A DNA stretch of 64,000 nucleotides, from the NCBI RefSeq assembly GCF_002260845.1, contig NZ_BEDT01000005.1, forward strand, positions 62,001 to 126,000, written 5' to 3'. This document shows, piece after piece, positions 1-9,150 of this stretch. The position numbers and the translations under genes are program-made. The notes under the pieces were generated by a model. That model searched no databases. It saw only the letters and a program-made list of their open reading frames with translations, and was not told the origin of the DNA. The DNA comes from Pseudolactococcus reticulitermitis (GTDB lineage: Bacteria; Bacillota; Bacilli; Lactobacillales; Streptococcaceae). Position 1 is the first letter of the stretch, and each line of letters begins with the position of its first letter.

Positions 1-711
1 AAGATTGCGGAAGTTGAAAAAGATACGCAAATTAAAACAGCTGAATATGATCGTGAAAAACAAATCGCAATCATCGAAGCACAACGCGAACAAGAGCTTC
101 AAAATATCGAAGCCAGACGGCAACAAGAATTGGCGAAAGCTGATGCGGACAAGCTAGTAGCTGAGCGTAACGTTGAAACCGCTAAGGTCGAACAAGCACA
201 GAAAAAAGTCGAAGCTGAAACAGTTGCGCAAGTGAAGTTGATCGCCGAGCAAAAAGAAGCAGATGCAAAAGCTTATGCTGTTACAGCTGAGGCACAAGCG
301 GAAGCGGATCGTATTCGCAGGAGCGGTGAAGCCGAAGCTGAAAGTATTCGCCAAATTGGTCTAGCCAAAGCAGAAAGTCAAGAGAAATTAGCCAAGGCTT
401 TTGAATCTAATGGTCAAATGATCATCATGCAAGAACTTGTCAAAATCTTGCCAGAGGTTGCTTCTAAGCTTGCAGAACCATTGTCTCAAATTCAAAATAT
501 GACAGTTTACGACGGCGTTGAAAGTATCTCAGGCGCTTCTGCTAGTCAATTGCCAGGATTATTTGATTTTATAAAATCATCAACAGGCATGGATTTAGCT
601 AACATGATGGAACAGCGTGCTGCAGGCACATTGACGGTTCAAGAAACTGGTAAATTAGCAAAAGTCGCTGAACACGTCAACATCGTTTCTGATGAGCAAA
701 TAGACGAGTGA
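1..711 (+). CDS. Flotillin-like protein, C-terminal part (5' end outside window)
   Basis: The frame is open from base 1, so this is the tail of a larger gene. The visible 236 residues begin with a long charged Ala/Glu/Gln/Arg-rich region (KIAEVEKDTQ..., EAQREQELQ, AEAQAEADRI), which is the heptad-rich coiled coil of flotillins. A less charged tail follows with LVKILPEVASKLAEPLSQI and a glycine/serine stretch. Flotillins are membrane scaffold proteins with an N-terminal anchor and a SPFH domain, both of which would lie upstream of the window. A hairpin terminator follows the stop. Another SPFH protein with a coiled coil is possible, but the NMTVYDG segment fits flotillin well. Confidence 0.8.
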   Translation, partial: KIAEVEKDTQIKTAEYDREKQIAIIEAQREQELQNIEARRQQELAKADADKLVAERNVETAKVEQAQKKVEAETVAQVKLIAEQKEADAKAYAVTAEAQAEADRIRRSGEAEAESIRQIGLAKAESQEKLAKAFESNGQMIIMQELVKILPEVASKLAEPLSQIQNMTVYDGVESISGASASQLPGLFDFIKSSTGMDLANMMEQRAAGTLTVQETGKLAKVAEHVNIVSDEQIDE

Positions 712-724
712 TGTTAAATACTAT

Positions 725-760
725 CAAACAAACGAGGTCTTTGCTTTGTTTGTTTTTTAT
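725..760 (+). terminator. Terminator after flotillin-like gene
   Basis: CAAACAAA (725-732) pairs with TTTGTTTG (745-752), followed by a T run. Confidence 0.7.
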
Positions 761-774
761 TCTCATTAAAATAC

Positions 775-803
775 TTGCCAAGCTCAATCACTTTTGGTAT
801 AAT
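775..803 (+). promoter_or_regulatory. Promoter of rplU operon
   Basis: TTGCCA at 775-780 and TATAAT at 798-803 are separated by 17 bases. About 170 bases of leader follow before rplU. Confidence 0.75.
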
Positions 804-811
804 AATAACGT

Positions 812-970
812 TGTCTTTGTGAGTTTCATAGCTTTCAAGAGTACAACCGCACGAAGTCAGGTTCGGGCACAGCTTTAAAATTGAACAAAAAGCAATTTTA
901 GAGTGGTGTCTAAGTGAAGTATTTCCACCTACTAAGGCGAGTCTAACATATTATATAAGGAGGAAACACG
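812..970 (+). ncRNA. Ribosomal protein L21 leader (probable)
   Basis: The roughly 160-base untranslated region between the promoter and rplU contains several short pairings and sits where Firmicutes carry the conserved L21 leader, an RNA thought to let L21 or L27 control its own operon. The position and the partner gene support the call; I did not match the family consensus base by base. Confidence 0.55.
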
Positions 971-973
971 CAA

Positions 974-1285
974 ATGACTTATGCAATCGTAAAAACTGGC
1001 GGGAAACAAGTCAAAGTTGAAGTAGGACAAGCTATCTACGTTGAGAAATTGGACGTTGAAGCTGGCGCTACTGTCACTTTTGATGAAGTTGTCCTTGTTG
1101 GCGGTGAAAAAACTGTGATTGGGGCGCCATTCGTATCTGGTGCAACTGTTGTCGCAGAAGTTGAGAAACAAGGTAAACAAAAGAAAGTTGTTACTTTCAA
1201 ATACAAACCTAAAAAACACTCACACCGTAAACAAGGTCACCGTCAACCGTATACAAAAGTTGTCATCAAAGAAATCAACGCTTAA
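974..1285 (+). CDS. rplU: 50S ribosomal protein L21
   Basis: This 103-residue protein binds 23S rRNA in the large ribosomal subunit. It starts [18 protein letters not shown] and ends with the basic [17 protein letters not shown] segment, both hallmarks of bacterial L21, and its length is normal. The start has a strong AAGGAGG site a few bases upstream. It is first in the rplU-prp-rpmA operon, the standard arrangement in Firmicutes. Confidence 0.97.
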   Translation: MTYAIVKTGGKQVKVEVGQAIYVEKLDVEAGATVTFDEVVLVGGEKTVIGAPFVSGATVVAEVEKQGKQKKVVTFKYKPKKHSHRKQGHRQPYTKVVIKEINA

Positions 1286-1303
1286 TCGCGGTATTTCAAT
1301 CAG

Positions 1304-1636
1304 ATGATTAACATCAAGTTTAGTCGAAAAGATGACCAGATTACACGCTTTGTGATCACAGGACACGCCTTTAATGGCAAAATGGCGCACGACATTGTTT
1401 GTGCTGGTGTTTCAAGTCTTGCGATTACGACGGTAAATTCGCTAGAGACAATCGCGCATTTTCAACCTTTAGTTGAAGTGGACGAGGTCGAAGGTGGCTT
1501 TCTCGATTGTGAAATCTTGTCAGATTTATCCGACAAACAAGCTGAAATTGCTCAGATATTATTGCTGAACTTTGAAAATGGTGTTAGCGCCATTGCCGAG
1601 GAAGCAGAATATAGCAGTTTCATCAAAGTTACCTAA
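1304..1636 (+). CDS. prp: Ribosomal-processing cysteine protease Prp
   Basis: Prp (YsxB family) removes a short N-terminal head from ribosomal protein L27, a step needed for ribosome assembly in Firmicutes. The 110-residue sequence has the family's GHAFNGKMAHDIVCAGVSSL segment, which holds the catalytic His and Cys. It lies between rplU and rpmA, and the L27 encoded just downstream has the cleavable head, so enzyme and substrate match. The ribosome binding site is weak, so translation may be coupled to rplU. Confidence 0.93.
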   Translation: MINIKFSRKDDQITRFVITGHAFNGKMAHDIVCAGVSSLAITTVNSLETIAHFQPLVEVDEVEGGFLDCEILSDLSDKQAEIAQILLLNFENGVSAIAEEAEYSSFIKVT

Positions 1637-1717
1637 GGGTATCTACTAAGTGAATTGTTTTGGTGACAGTTTAGCACCAAAACAATTTCCGACATTAAAT
1701 CAAGGAGGAAAAACCCT

Positions 1718-2008
1718 ATGTTGAAAATGAATCTATCGTTGTTCGCCCACAAAAAAGGTGGTGGTTCAACTTCCAATGGTCGTGATTCACAATCTAAACG
1801 TCTTGGCTCTAAAGCTGCTGACGGACAAACTGTGACTGGCGGATCAATCCTTTACCGTCAACGCGGTACTAAAATCCATCCAGGTGAAAACGTTGGCCGT
1901 GGTGGTGACGATACACTTTTCGCTAAAATCGAAGGCGTTGTGAAATTCGAACGTTTCGGTCGCGATAAGAAAAAAGTATCTGTTTACCCAGTAGCAAAAA
2001 AAGCATAA
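1718..2008 (+). CDS. rpmA: 50S ribosomal protein L27 with Prp-cleavable head
   Basis: This 96-residue large-subunit protein reaches toward the peptidyl transferase centre. It begins [21 protein letters not shown]. The residues up to LSLF are the Firmicutes head that Prp removes, exposing the AHKKGGG terminus. The rest ([33 protein letters not shown]) is classic L27. The start follows AAGGAGGAAA, and a hairpin terminator lies just past the stop. Confidence 0.97.
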   Translation: MLKMNLSLFAHKKGGGSTSNGRDSQSKRLGSKAADGQTVTGGSILYRQRGTKIHPGENVGRGGDDTLFAKIEGVVKFERFGRDKKKVSVYPVAKKA

Positions 2009-2012
2009 AAAT

Positions 2013-2046
2013 GAAAACTTTCGACTTTACGGTTGAAAGTTTTTTC
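2013..2046 (+). terminator. Terminator after rpmA
   Basis: AAAACTTTCGAC pairs with GGTTGAAAGTTTTTTC across a short TTTAC loop, ending in a T run. Confidence 0.85.
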
Positions 2047-2086
2047 ATGTGAATCGGGTGGTGCCACCCAAGAAATGAGGAAAATG

Positions 2087-3325
2087 ATGACAGAAAATCA
2101 AATGTTAGCACGTTTTTTACGTTACGTTAAAATCAATACGCGCTCTGACGAAACAAGTTCAACAGTGCCAACGACGCAATCACAAGTAGATTTCACAGCC
2201 ATGTTGGCGGATGAAATGCGTGACATCGGCTTAGAAAATGTCCATTATTTAGAAAGCAATGGCTACGTCATTGGAACCATTCCAGCGACGACGGCTCAAC
2301 CTGTCCGTAAAATGGGCTTGATTGCGCACGTCGATACAGCCGATTTTAATGCGGAGGGTGTCAAGCCACAAATCATCGACAATTATGACGGCAAGCCTAT
2401 CCAACTTGGGACAAGTGGCTATGCCTTAGATGCGAAAGATTTTCCAAATCTGGCCAATTATACAGGTCAAACCCTGATTACAACTGATGGGACAACCTTG
2501 CTCGGGGCTGATGATAAGGCGGGGATTGCTGAAATCATGACAGCAGCCGATTTCTTAATCCAACACCCTGAGATTGAACATGGTGAAATTCGAGTTGGCT
2601 TTGGCCCAGATGAAGAGATTGGTACGGGTGCAGATTTATTTGATGTGGCCGATTTCGATGTTGATTTTGCTTACACCATCGATGGTGGTCCACTTGGTGA
2701 ATTGGAATATGAAACTTTTAACGCCGCATCAGCAGTCATCACGATTGCTGGGCGTAATGTTCACCCGGGAACAGCTAAAAATCAGATGATTAATGCCCTG
2801 CAGCTGGCTCATGATTTCCACAATCAATTACCAGAAACTGCGCGTCCTGAGCTGACTGACGGTCGTCAAGGTTTCTATCACTTGGCAAGCCTGACAGGTT
2901 CGCCAGAAGCAGCAACGATGACCTATATCATTCGCGACCATGATCGGCCGATTTTCGAGCAAATGAAATCAGACCTTCTGACGCTTGCTGAAAAAATGAA
3001 CGCGGGATATGACGAAAACCGTGTCAATGTGGTCTTGAAAGATCAATATTACAACATGGCTGAAGTGATTGAGAAAGATATGTCGATTGTCACGCTTGCC
3101 GAAACTGCCATGACCAATTTAGGGATTACGCCGAAAATTGAACCTGTTCGTGGTGGCACAGATGGCTCAAAAATTTCATTTATGGGCATTCCAACGCCGA
3201 ATATTTTTGCGGGTGGTGAAAATATGCACGGTCGCTTTGAATTTGTTAGCGTGCAGACGATGCAGGCAGCTGTTGATACAATTATTGAGATTGCGAAATT
3301 AAATGTCACGTCAACTCAAGCCTGA
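2087..3325 (+). CDS. pepT: Tripeptidase T
   Basis: PepT is a cytoplasmic zinc M20 aminopeptidase that removes the N-terminal residue from tripeptides during peptide use. The 412-residue protein shows the M20 metal ligands: HVDTAD near residue 80, DDKAG near 140 and PDEEIG near 175, with [12 protein letters not shown] in the lid domain and [13 protein letters not shown] near the C terminus. An upstream in-frame TTG would add 18 residues overlapping the rpmA terminator, so I chose the ATG six bases after ATGAGG. A perfect GGGTGG/CCACCC hairpin lies just upstream of the ribosome binding site and may affect translation. The gene seems monocistronic. Confidence 0.95.
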   Translation: MTENQMLARFLRYVKINTRSDETSSTVPTTQSQVDFTAMLADEMRDIGLENVHYLESNGYVIGTIPATTAQPVRKMGLIAHVDTADFNAEGVKPQIIDNYDGKPIQLGTSGYALDAKDFPNLANYTGQTLITTDGTTLLGADDKAGIAEIMTAADFLIQHPEIEHGEIRVGFGPDEEIGTGADLFDVADFDVDFAYTIDGGPLGELEYETFNAASAVITIAGRNVHPGTAKNQMINALQLAHDFHNQLPETARPELTDGRQGFYHLASLTGSPEAATMTYIIRDHDRPIFEQMKSDLLTLAEKMNAGYDENRVNVVLKDQYYNMAEVIEKDMSIVTLAETAMTNLGITPKIEPVRGGTDGSKISFMGIPTPNIFAGGENMHGRFEFVSVQTMQAAVDTIIEIAKLNVTSTQA

Positions 3326-3348
3326 GTGTAGGTGGCTATCTATCAAAA

Positions 3349-3376
3349 AATCAGAACTCTTGCTTGAGTTCTGATT
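3349..3376. terminator. Bidirectional terminator between pepT and usp gene
   Basis: AATCAGAACTC (3349-3359) pairs with GAGTTCTGATT (3366-3376). It has A-rich and T-rich flanks and serves the two convergent genes. Confidence 0.85.
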
Positions 3377-3382
3377 TCATTT

Positions 3383-3817
3383 TTAACGGACGATGAGGAT
3401 GTCGCATTTGGCGTGGGCGGTCACATACTGGGCAACGGAGCCGATAAAGAGGCGTTCGATATAGCTCAGACCTGTCGCACCAATCATAATTAAATCGACA
3501 TTTTCTTCTTTGGGCACTGTTGTGGCCATCATAACCTTAGGAGAGCCAAATTCGACGCGGGTCTGAATTTTAGTGATACCCGCTCTTTTTGCCTCTTCGG
3601 CAAAGTCGGCGATGAGTTGCTCTGCGCCTTTTTTGGTGTCTTCAGCGACCATCGTGTCGTAGGTTGAGATGCTTTGGAAAGCACGCAAGTCGATGATGTT
3701 GACGAGTAAAAGTTCCGCATCATTTCGGAGCGCAACGGCAACGGCGCGGTCGAAAGCGTTAGCAGATTCGACAGAACCATCAATCCCCACCATAATTTTC
3801 TTATATTCTTGAAGCAT
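3383..3817 (-). CDS. Universal stress protein (UspA family)
   Basis: This 144-residue single-domain UspA protein is expected to bind ATP. It has KKIMVGIDGSVESANAFDRAV at the N terminus and the nucleotide-binding signature near the C terminus, GATGLSYIERLFIGSVAQYVTAHA in substance (G-2x-G-9x-G-S pattern). The chosen start follows GGAGGAAAA. The frame stays open to an ATG at 3913 that also has a GGAGAGGG site, giving a 176-residue form. A TATAAT on the minus strand near 3930 would place the mRNA start almost on top of that upstream site, so the shorter form is preferred. Confidence 0.9.
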   Translation of the reverse strand: MLQEYKKIMVGIDGSVESANAFDRAVAVALRNDAELLLVNIIDLRAFQSISTYDTMVAEDTKKGAEQLIADFAEEAKRAGITKIQTRVEFGSPKVMMATTVPKEENVDLIMIGATGLSYIERLFIGSVAQYVTAHAKCDILIVR

Positions 3818-4062
3818 AGCTTTTCCTCCATTCATGCTACTCTGAGGGGCTAATACGATGACGAAAAGTTTCGTGTTGCCCATGAGGTTGATAATGGGGT
3901 AGAAACCAGTCATACCCTCTCCTTTTATTATATGCTCATTTGTCGGAAAAGTAAAAGGAAAACTTGTGGCTGGCTCATTTGAGAGGCTGTGGTGTTGTGG
4001 CGTTGGCGCTAGACTTCCTTTTTATGCTATAATAAGACATATCAATCAAATGGAGAGATGAA

Positions 4063-4359
4063 ATGAAAAAGATGTCTGATGATGAATTTGAACGTAAAAT
4101 TCAACATATGCGTGAGCTTTATTTGGAAAATCATGATAAAAGTGACTTGAAGCTTGCCATGGCGGCCAAATTATCATTTTTGGATCATTTTCGCAGTCGG
4201 GAACATCAGAAGGCGAGGTTGCGTCGTCAGTTATCAAAACTGGAAATCAAACGATGTCGTGCCACTTTGGATAAAAAATCTGCCCAAAAATTTGATCAGA
4301 AGTTAGCCATGAAAAAAGCTTTATTTAAAAAATTATTGGACGAGAAGAATAAGGACTAG
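4063..4359 (+). CDS. Small basic helical protein, function unknown
   Basis: The 98 residues are strongly charged and basic (EHQKARLRRQLSKLEIKRCRA, KKALFKKLLDEKNKD) with no membrane segment or signal peptide. It looks largely alpha-helical and could bind nucleic acid or a partner protein, but I recognise no family. TATAAT at 4028-4033 with TTGGCG at 4003-4008 (a long 19-base gap) is a plausible promoter, and GGAGAG precedes the ATG. The next gene, an antiporter, starts about 60 bases later behind a repeat cassette. Confidence 0.7.
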   Translation: MKKMSDDEFERKIQHMRELYLENHDKSDLKLAMAAKLSFLDHFRSREHQKARLRRQLSKLEIKRCRATLDKKSAQKFDQKLAMKKALFKKLLDEKNKD

Positions 4360-4363
4360 CGTA

Positions 4364-4406
4364 AGTCAAGTTTCAAGATTTCATAGCATGAAATCGTAGA
4401 AAGGAG
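4364..4406 (+). repeat. Hairpin plus RBS cassette, copy 1
   Basis: AGTCAAGTTTCAA is followed by the perfect hairpin GATTTCAT-agc-ATGAAATC and then GTAGAAAGGAG, which is the ribosome binding site of the antiporter gene. Related copies occur at 27778, 27870 and 41416. Confidence 0.7.
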
Positions 4407-4417
4407 CGTGTCAACGA

Positions 4418-6463
4418 GTGATCCATACGGTATTTTATGTCATCATATTTTTTGTTGCCTTAATTGTTTCCAATGTCATCAATAAGGTCTTTCCTAAACT
4501 GCCTCTCCCTCTGATTCAAGTTATCTTTGGTTTGATTTTAGGTATGCTTGGGGCGGGAGATGTGTTGCGATTAAATTCGGAGCTTTTTCTAGCCTTTATC
4601 ATTGGTCCGCTTTTGTTTAGAGAAGGCGAAGAAGCTGATGTGAAAGGGATTATTAAGCATAGTCGGACAGTGACGATGCTTGTCTTTCCAGTTGTTTTTA
4701 TGACGACCTTTATCATCGGCGTTATCAGCCATAATTTTTATGCTGCGATTCCTTTAACCGCTTGTTTTGCTCTTGGGGCCAGTTTGGGACCGACGGATGC
4801 AGTGGCGGTGGGCTCACTCTCTGAGCGTTTTGATTTTCCCAAGCGGATTACCGCTGTCTTAAAAGGGGAAGGCCTTTTTAATGATGCATCAGGCATTATT
4901 GCCTTTCAATTTGCTATATTAGCGCTGACGACGGGGGAATTTTCTCTTGGGAAAGCCGTTGGCAGTTTGGCTTTGTCAGCCATTGGGGGGGCGCTAATTG
5001 GTTTCCTAGTGGCTTGGTTGAATCGGCTTGTTTTGACTCTGATGGAAGATGTTGCAGCGCAGGACGTTACGGGCTATCTCATGCTTGAAATGATGTTACC
5101 CTTGGTGGCTTTCTTCCTCGCAGAAGAGTTTCATGTCTCAGGGATTATTGCTGTCGTTGTCGCAGGTGTCATGCAGGCAGGTGGTTTCAAGAAAATTACC
5201 CTGTTTGATGCTCAGGTTGAGAGTGTCTCGAAAACAGTTTGGGATGCCATTACCTTTATTTTGAACTCCATCGTCTTTTTGTTTTTAGGCATTGAGTTGC
5301 AACAAATCGTGACGCCGATTATCAGGAATGCCTATTATGATAATTTCCGTCTCTTCCTTACTGTTCTAGCGCTGACGGCAACTCTGTTCATCTTGCGTTA
5401 TGTGATTTTGAGTATCTATTATGCCGTGATTGCTAAAAAACGGCGCCAGAAATTTTCACGCTATGTCGATGATATTTTGCTTCTGACCTTTTCAGGTGTC
5501 AAGGGGACAGTATCCATTGCGACGATTTTGCTGCTACCAGAAGCAGTTGCTCAGAAGTATTCATTATTGATTTTTCTTGCGGCGTCAGTGACAGTTGTCA
5601 GTTTCCTAACGGGCATTTTGGTCTTGCCCATTATCGCGCCCAAAAAAGAAGAAAAGGTTGATAATGTTGCTAAAATTGCCATTTTGACCAGTGTTGTTGA
5701 AAAGCTTGAACATGAGTCGAAAAAAGGGCGCAATAAACTCGGCTATATCGCAACGATTGATAATTATCAGGCGAGAATTCGAAAATTAATTATCAATCAA
5801 GAATCGGCGACCATGACTGCGGAATTTAATGATTTACAGCTCTTGATTCTTCGGCTTGAAAATGAAGGCCTGGAAAATGCCTTTCGAAATAATGAGATTA
5901 CGATCAAAACGTATCAGATTTACCAACAATATTTGAAAGAGTTAGAACGTTCAATCGTTCATCGATTTGTTTCAAGTTTAGCCTTTGCAGTCGCCATTTT
6001 TCTACGTGCCATTCGTTTGGTTTTGAGTCATCTTTTACATACAAATATTCATTTTAAGCGGAAAAAAATTCAAAAATTGGTTGGTGATGCCAAAACGGAA
6101 ATTCGCGACCTTTATTTCAAGAATACAAGTCTCATTTTGGATGCCCTAGAGAGTTTGGAAGGAGTCTATAATGCTGACTTGATTAATTATGTCCAGTCAG
6201 AACGGCTGCGAGCGTCAGAGCAAGTAGCTGCAGGAGACTTTCTCACGCGAATTATTACCAAGGCAAGACCCAATAATCTAGATGAGATGATGCGTGGCTA
6301 TTATTTAGAGCGCAAATTCATCTTTGAATATGAAGCGCAAGGCCTACTTACAGCGCGAGAAGCCAAGGTCATGCGAAAAAACGTCAACGCTCTGGAAAAT
6401 TATTCTATGAATGACAACCAGTCTAATCTGCTTTATGATTTTCTCGAGTATAACCCCAAATAA
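4418..6463 (+). CDS. CPA1-family Na+/H+ antiporter
   Basis: This 681-residue protein has an N-terminal membrane half of roughly 12 segments (about residues 1-410) and a long charged cytoplasmic tail. Family features are SLGPTDAVAVGSL near residue 128 and GEGLFNDASGIIAF near 150, which carry the acidic residues of the ion site, plus FSGVKGTVSIA near 355. It should exchange Na+ (or K+) for H+ at the cytoplasmic membrane for pH and salt homeostasis. The start is GTG, 11 bases after AAGGAG; that site lies at the end of repeat cassette copy 1. A hairpin terminator follows directly. Confidence 0.9.
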   Translation: MIHTVFYVIIFFVALIVSNVINKVFPKLPLPLIQVIFGLILGMLGAGDVLRLNSELFLAFIIGPLLFREGEEADVKGIIKHSRTVTMLVFPVVFMTTFIIGVISHNFYAAIPLTACFALGASLGPTDAVAVGSLSERFDFPKRITAVLKGEGLFNDASGIIAFQFAILALTTGEFSLGKAVGSLALSAIGGALIGFLVAWLNRLVLTLMEDVAAQDVTGYLMLEMMLPLVAFFLAEEFHVSGIIAVVVAGVMQAGGFKKITLFDAQVESVSKTVWDAITFILNSIVFLFLGIELQQIVTPIIRNAYYDNFRLFLTVLALTATLFILRYVILSIYYAVIAKKRRQKFSRYVDDILLLTFSGVKGTVSIATILLLPEAVAQKYSLLIFLAASVTVVSFLTGILVLPIIAPKKEEKVDNVAKIAILTSVVEKLEHESKKGRNKLGYIATIDNYQARIRKLIINQESATMTAEFNDLQLLILRLENEGLENAFRNNEITIKTYQIYQQYLKELERSIVHRFVSSLAFAVAIFLRAIRLVLSHLLHTNIHFKRKKIQKLVGDAKTEIRDLYFKNTSLILDALESLEGVYNADLINYVQSERLRASEQVAAGDFLTRIITKARPNNLDEMMRGYYLERKFIFEYEAQGLLTAREAKVMRKNVNALENYSMNDNQSNLLYDFLEYNPK

Positions 6464-6464
6464 A

Positions 6465-6488
6465 AACTGCGAATTCGCAGTTATTTTC
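6465..6488 (+). terminator. Terminator after antiporter gene
   Basis: AACTGCGAA/TTCGCAGTT is a perfect palindrome at 6465-6482, followed by ATTTTC. Confidence 0.65.
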
Positions 6489-6537
6489 AAGTGTTCATGA
6501 TACTGAAAGCGATACGACGTAGTCGTAAACTTCTGTA

Positions 6538-6626
6538 GAAAATTAGGAAGAACGGTGCTCCTGCGATTACTCGTCGCTGGTAAAGCTTTCGCGCTTGCGC
6601 GGGTTCGTCAATTATCTATTTTCCTA
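6538..6626 (+). repeat. TTAGGAAAA inverted-repeat element, copy A
   Basis: The ends GAAAATTAGGAA (6538-6549) and ATTATCTATTTTCCTA (6611-6626) are inverted relative to each other. The same ends, in opposite orientation and with a different centre, occur at 37010-37083. The rest of the 6489-6757 gap holds a TACGAC/GTCGTA hairpin and the long hairpin listed next; I see no gene in it. Confidence 0.5.
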
Positions 6627-6660
6627 TGGCTTTGAAGTTGCCAATTTAGTGGCTTACGGA

Positions 6661-6720
6661 AAAGCTAGGGGCAACGTGCCTTAGTGATTTATCACTTAGG
6701 CGTTGCTAAGAAGTTAGCTT
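6661..6720 (+). promoter_or_regulatory. Long hairpin upstream of cysteine desulfurase gene
   Basis: AAGCTA pairs with TAGCTT, GCAACG with CGTTGC, and GCCTTAGTGA with TCACTTAGGC around a TTTA loop. This makes a nearly continuous 60-base stem. No T run follows, so it is not an ordinary terminator. Confidence 0.5.
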
Positions 6721-6757
6721 GAAGTTCAAATAGCAGTTCAAATAAAAGGAAAAAAAC

Positions 6758-7900
6758 ATGATCTATTTCGATAATTCAGCGACGACGGCGATCGATCCCG
6801 CAGTCCTGAAAACCTACACAGACGTTGCCACTAAAATCATGGGCAATCCGTCTAGTTTACATAATCTAGGGACAGTCGCTGGGCGAATGCTAGAGGCGTC
6901 TCGTAAGCAAATTGCCGACTTACTCGGCAAAGCTGCGTCGGAAATTTACTTTACCTCAGGCGGTACAGAGGGCGATAACTGGATTTTAAAAGGTGTGGCA
7001 TTTGAAAAGCGTGTCTATGGTAACCATATCATCGTCTCAAGTGTTGAACATCCTGCAGTCAAAGCATCAGCCGAATGGCTAGCGACACAGGGCTTTAAAG
7101 TCGATTTCGCCCCCGTTGATAGCAATGGCTTTGTCAAGTTAGAGGCGCTAGCAGCTTTAATCAAAAAAGAAACGATTTTAGTCTCAGTCATGGCGGTCAA
7201 TAATGAAATCGGTACGATTGAGCCGATTCGTCAGATTGGGGAATTATTAGCAGATAAGCCAACGATTTCTTTTCATGTGGATGCGGTACAGGCTGTTGGT
7301 AAGCTAGACGTTCGTGAATTTTTACCAGAACGTGTTGATTTTGCGACCTTTTCAGCTCACAAATTTCATGGGCCACGCGGTGTTGGATTTGTCTACATTA
7401 AAAAAGGTAAAAAGTTACAACCATTACTAACGGGTGGCGGTCAGGAAAATAATCTGCGCTCAACGACAGAAAATGTGGCGGGTATTGCGGCAATGGCGAA
7501 GGCTTTACGCATGGTGCTGACAGACTCAGAAGCCAAATTAACAAAATTAGCGGCTATGAAAGAGGTTTTGTTGAAAGCTTTAGGAGCTTATCCTGATGTT
7601 GTCGTCTTTAGTCAGCAGGCTAACTTTGTACCGAATATCATCACTTTTGGGCTCAAAGGTGTCCGTGGCGAAGTCTTGGTGCATGGGTTTGAGGCACACG
7701 AGATTTACATCTCGACGACAAGCGCCTGCTCGTCTAAGGCGGGTCTGGCGTCAAGTACCCTGACGGCGATGAAAGTGTCGCCTAAACTTGCCACATCAGC
7801 TGTCCGCATTTCCCTAGATGAAAGCAATAATATGGCAGAAATCGAGCAATTTTTGACGATTTTTAAACAACTCCATGCTAAATTTCAAAAAATACAATAG
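6758..7900 (+). CDS. Cysteine desulfurase (IscS/NifS type)
   Basis: This PLP enzyme takes sulfur from cysteine and passes it on as a persulfide. The 380 residues include IYFDNSATTAIDP at the N terminus, HVDAVQAVGK near residue 175, the PLP lysine in SAHKFHGPRGVGF near 205, and the catalytic cysteine in STTSACSSKAG near 325. The gene is followed after 9 bases by thiI, the usual partner that uses the persulfide to make 4-thiouridine in tRNA, so that is the likely main job here. The leader is unusually structured. The ribosome binding site is AAAAGGAAA. Confidence 0.94.
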   Translation: MIYFDNSATTAIDPAVLKTYTDVATKIMGNPSSLHNLGTVAGRMLEASRKQIADLLGKAASEIYFTSGGTEGDNWILKGVAFEKRVYGNHIIVSSVEHPAVKASAEWLATQGFKVDFAPVDSNGFVKLEALAALIKKETILVSVMAVNNEIGTIEPIRQIGELLADKPTISFHVDAVQAVGKLDVREFLPERVDFATFSAHKFHGPRGVGFVYIKKGKKLQPLLTGGGQENNLRSTTENVAGIAAMAKALRMVLTDSEAKLTKLAAMKEVLLKALGAYPDVVVFSQQANFVPNIITFGLKGVRGEVLVHGFEAHEIYISTTSACSSKAGLASSTLTAMKVSPKLATSAVRISLDESNNMAEIEQFLTIFKQLHAKFQKIQ

Positions 7901-7909
7901 AAAGTAATC

Positions 7910-9133
7910 ATGACAAATTTAAATTATTCAGAAATTATGGTTCGTTACGGCGAGCTGTCAACAAAAGGCAAGAATCGGATGCGCTTTATCGGTCGACTTG
8001 CTAAAAATATTCGGGAGGTTTTGACAGAATTTCCAACGATTTCAGTCAAGGCTGAGCGAGACCGGGCGCATATCTTTCTTAATGGCGCAGAATATGGCCC
8101 ATTGGCTGAAAAATTAGTCAAGGTTTTTGGTATACAAAATTTTTCGCCTGCGATTAAAGTCGATAAAAATATGCCAGCGCTTGAGGCAGCGGTGGCTGCC
8201 CTGATGACCGAAGTTTATCAAGACGGCATGACCTTTAAAATCACAGCCAAACGCTCTGACCATGACTTCGAGCTGGATAGTACAGAGTTAAATCGCGAGT
8301 TGGGGCATACCGTTATCATGGCGGTGCCCCATGCCAAAGTTCAGATGAAGAAGCCTGATATTGATTTGCGGGTTGAAATTCGCCCTGATTTTGCCTATCT
8401 GAGCTATGAAACGATTAAGGGTGCAGGTGGCCTGCCTGTCGGAACGGCTGGTAAAGGCATGCTCATGCTGTCTGGCGGGATTGACTCACCGGTAGCGGGT
8501 TATTTGGCGCTGAAACGTGGCGTTGAAATCGAGGCAGTGCATTTTGCCAGCCCGCCTTATACTAGCCCCGGTGCTCTTCAAAAAGCTAAAGATTTAGCCA
8601 GCAAATTGACTGTCTTTGGTGGCGATATTCAGTTTATCGAAGTGCCTTTTACTGAAATTCAAGAAGAAATCAAAGAAAAAGTGCCCATGCCTTATTTGAT
8701 GACGGTGATACGTCGTTTCATGATGCGTGTCGTCGATGAAATTCGGGCGCGTCGTCATGGTCAAGTCATTATCAATGGTGAAAGTCTAGGCCAGGTCGCC
8801 AGTCAAACGCTAGGCTCAATGACAGCGATCAATGCAGTGACGACAACGCCAGTCATTCGCCCAGTTGTGACCATGGATAAGCTGGAAATTATCGAATTAG
8901 CTGAGAAGATTGATACCTTTAATATTTCCATTCAGCCTTTTGAAGATTGCTGTACGATTTTTGCGCCACCACAACCCAAGACCAATCCAAAACTTGAAAA
9001 CGCTGAGAAATTCGAGGCACGTATGGATATTGATAACCTCGTTAAACGGGCGGTTGATGGGATTATGGTCAGTCAAATCACAGGCGTAACACAAGTCGAT
9101 GCGCTTGAGGTAGCCATTCAAGATTTGTTATAG
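7910..9133 (+). CDS. thiI: tRNA 4-thiouridine synthase ThiI
   Basis: ThiI activates uridine 8 of tRNA with ATP and inserts sulfur. The 407-residue protein has an N-terminal ferredoxin-like/THUMP part (about residues 1-165) and a PP-loop ATPase domain with [11 protein letters not shown] near residue 188. It lacks the C-terminal rhodanese domain of the enterobacterial enzyme, as is usual in Firmicutes; the adjacent desulfurase would supply sulfur. [18 protein letters not shown] near residue 345 is typical. It forms an operon with the desulfurase gene. Confidence 0.95.
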   Translation: MTNLNYSEIMVRYGELSTKGKNRMRFIGRLAKNIREVLTEFPTISVKAERDRAHIFLNGAEYGPLAEKLVKVFGIQNFSPAIKVDKNMPALEAAVAALMTEVYQDGMTFKITAKRSDHDFELDSTELNRELGHTVIMAVPHAKVQMKKPDIDLRVEIRPDFAYLSYETIKGAGGLPVGTAGKGMLMLSGGIDSPVAGYLALKRGVEIEAVHFASPPYTSPGALQKAKDLASKLTVFGGDIQFIEVPFTEIQEEIKEKVPMPYLMTVIRRFMMRVVDEIRARRHGQVIINGESLGQVASQTLGSMTAINAVTTTPVIRPVVTMDKLEIIELAEKIDTFNISIQPFEDCCTIFAPPQPKTNPKLENAEKFEARMDIDNLVKRAVDGIMVSQITGVTQVDALEVAIQDLL

Positions 9134-9150
9134 AAAAAGGTGGGTCACTT

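Noticed and set aside
2056-2069. T-box for pepT (GGGTGG...CCACCC)
   Set aside because: There are only about 40 bases between the rpmA terminator and pepT, with no stem I or AGAGAG region. It is a simple hairpin.
3818-3913. 32-residue N-terminal extension of the universal stress protein
   Set aside because: The upstream start lies too close to the likely transcription start and the extension does not look like any UspA domain, while a strong GGAGG site serves the inner ATG.
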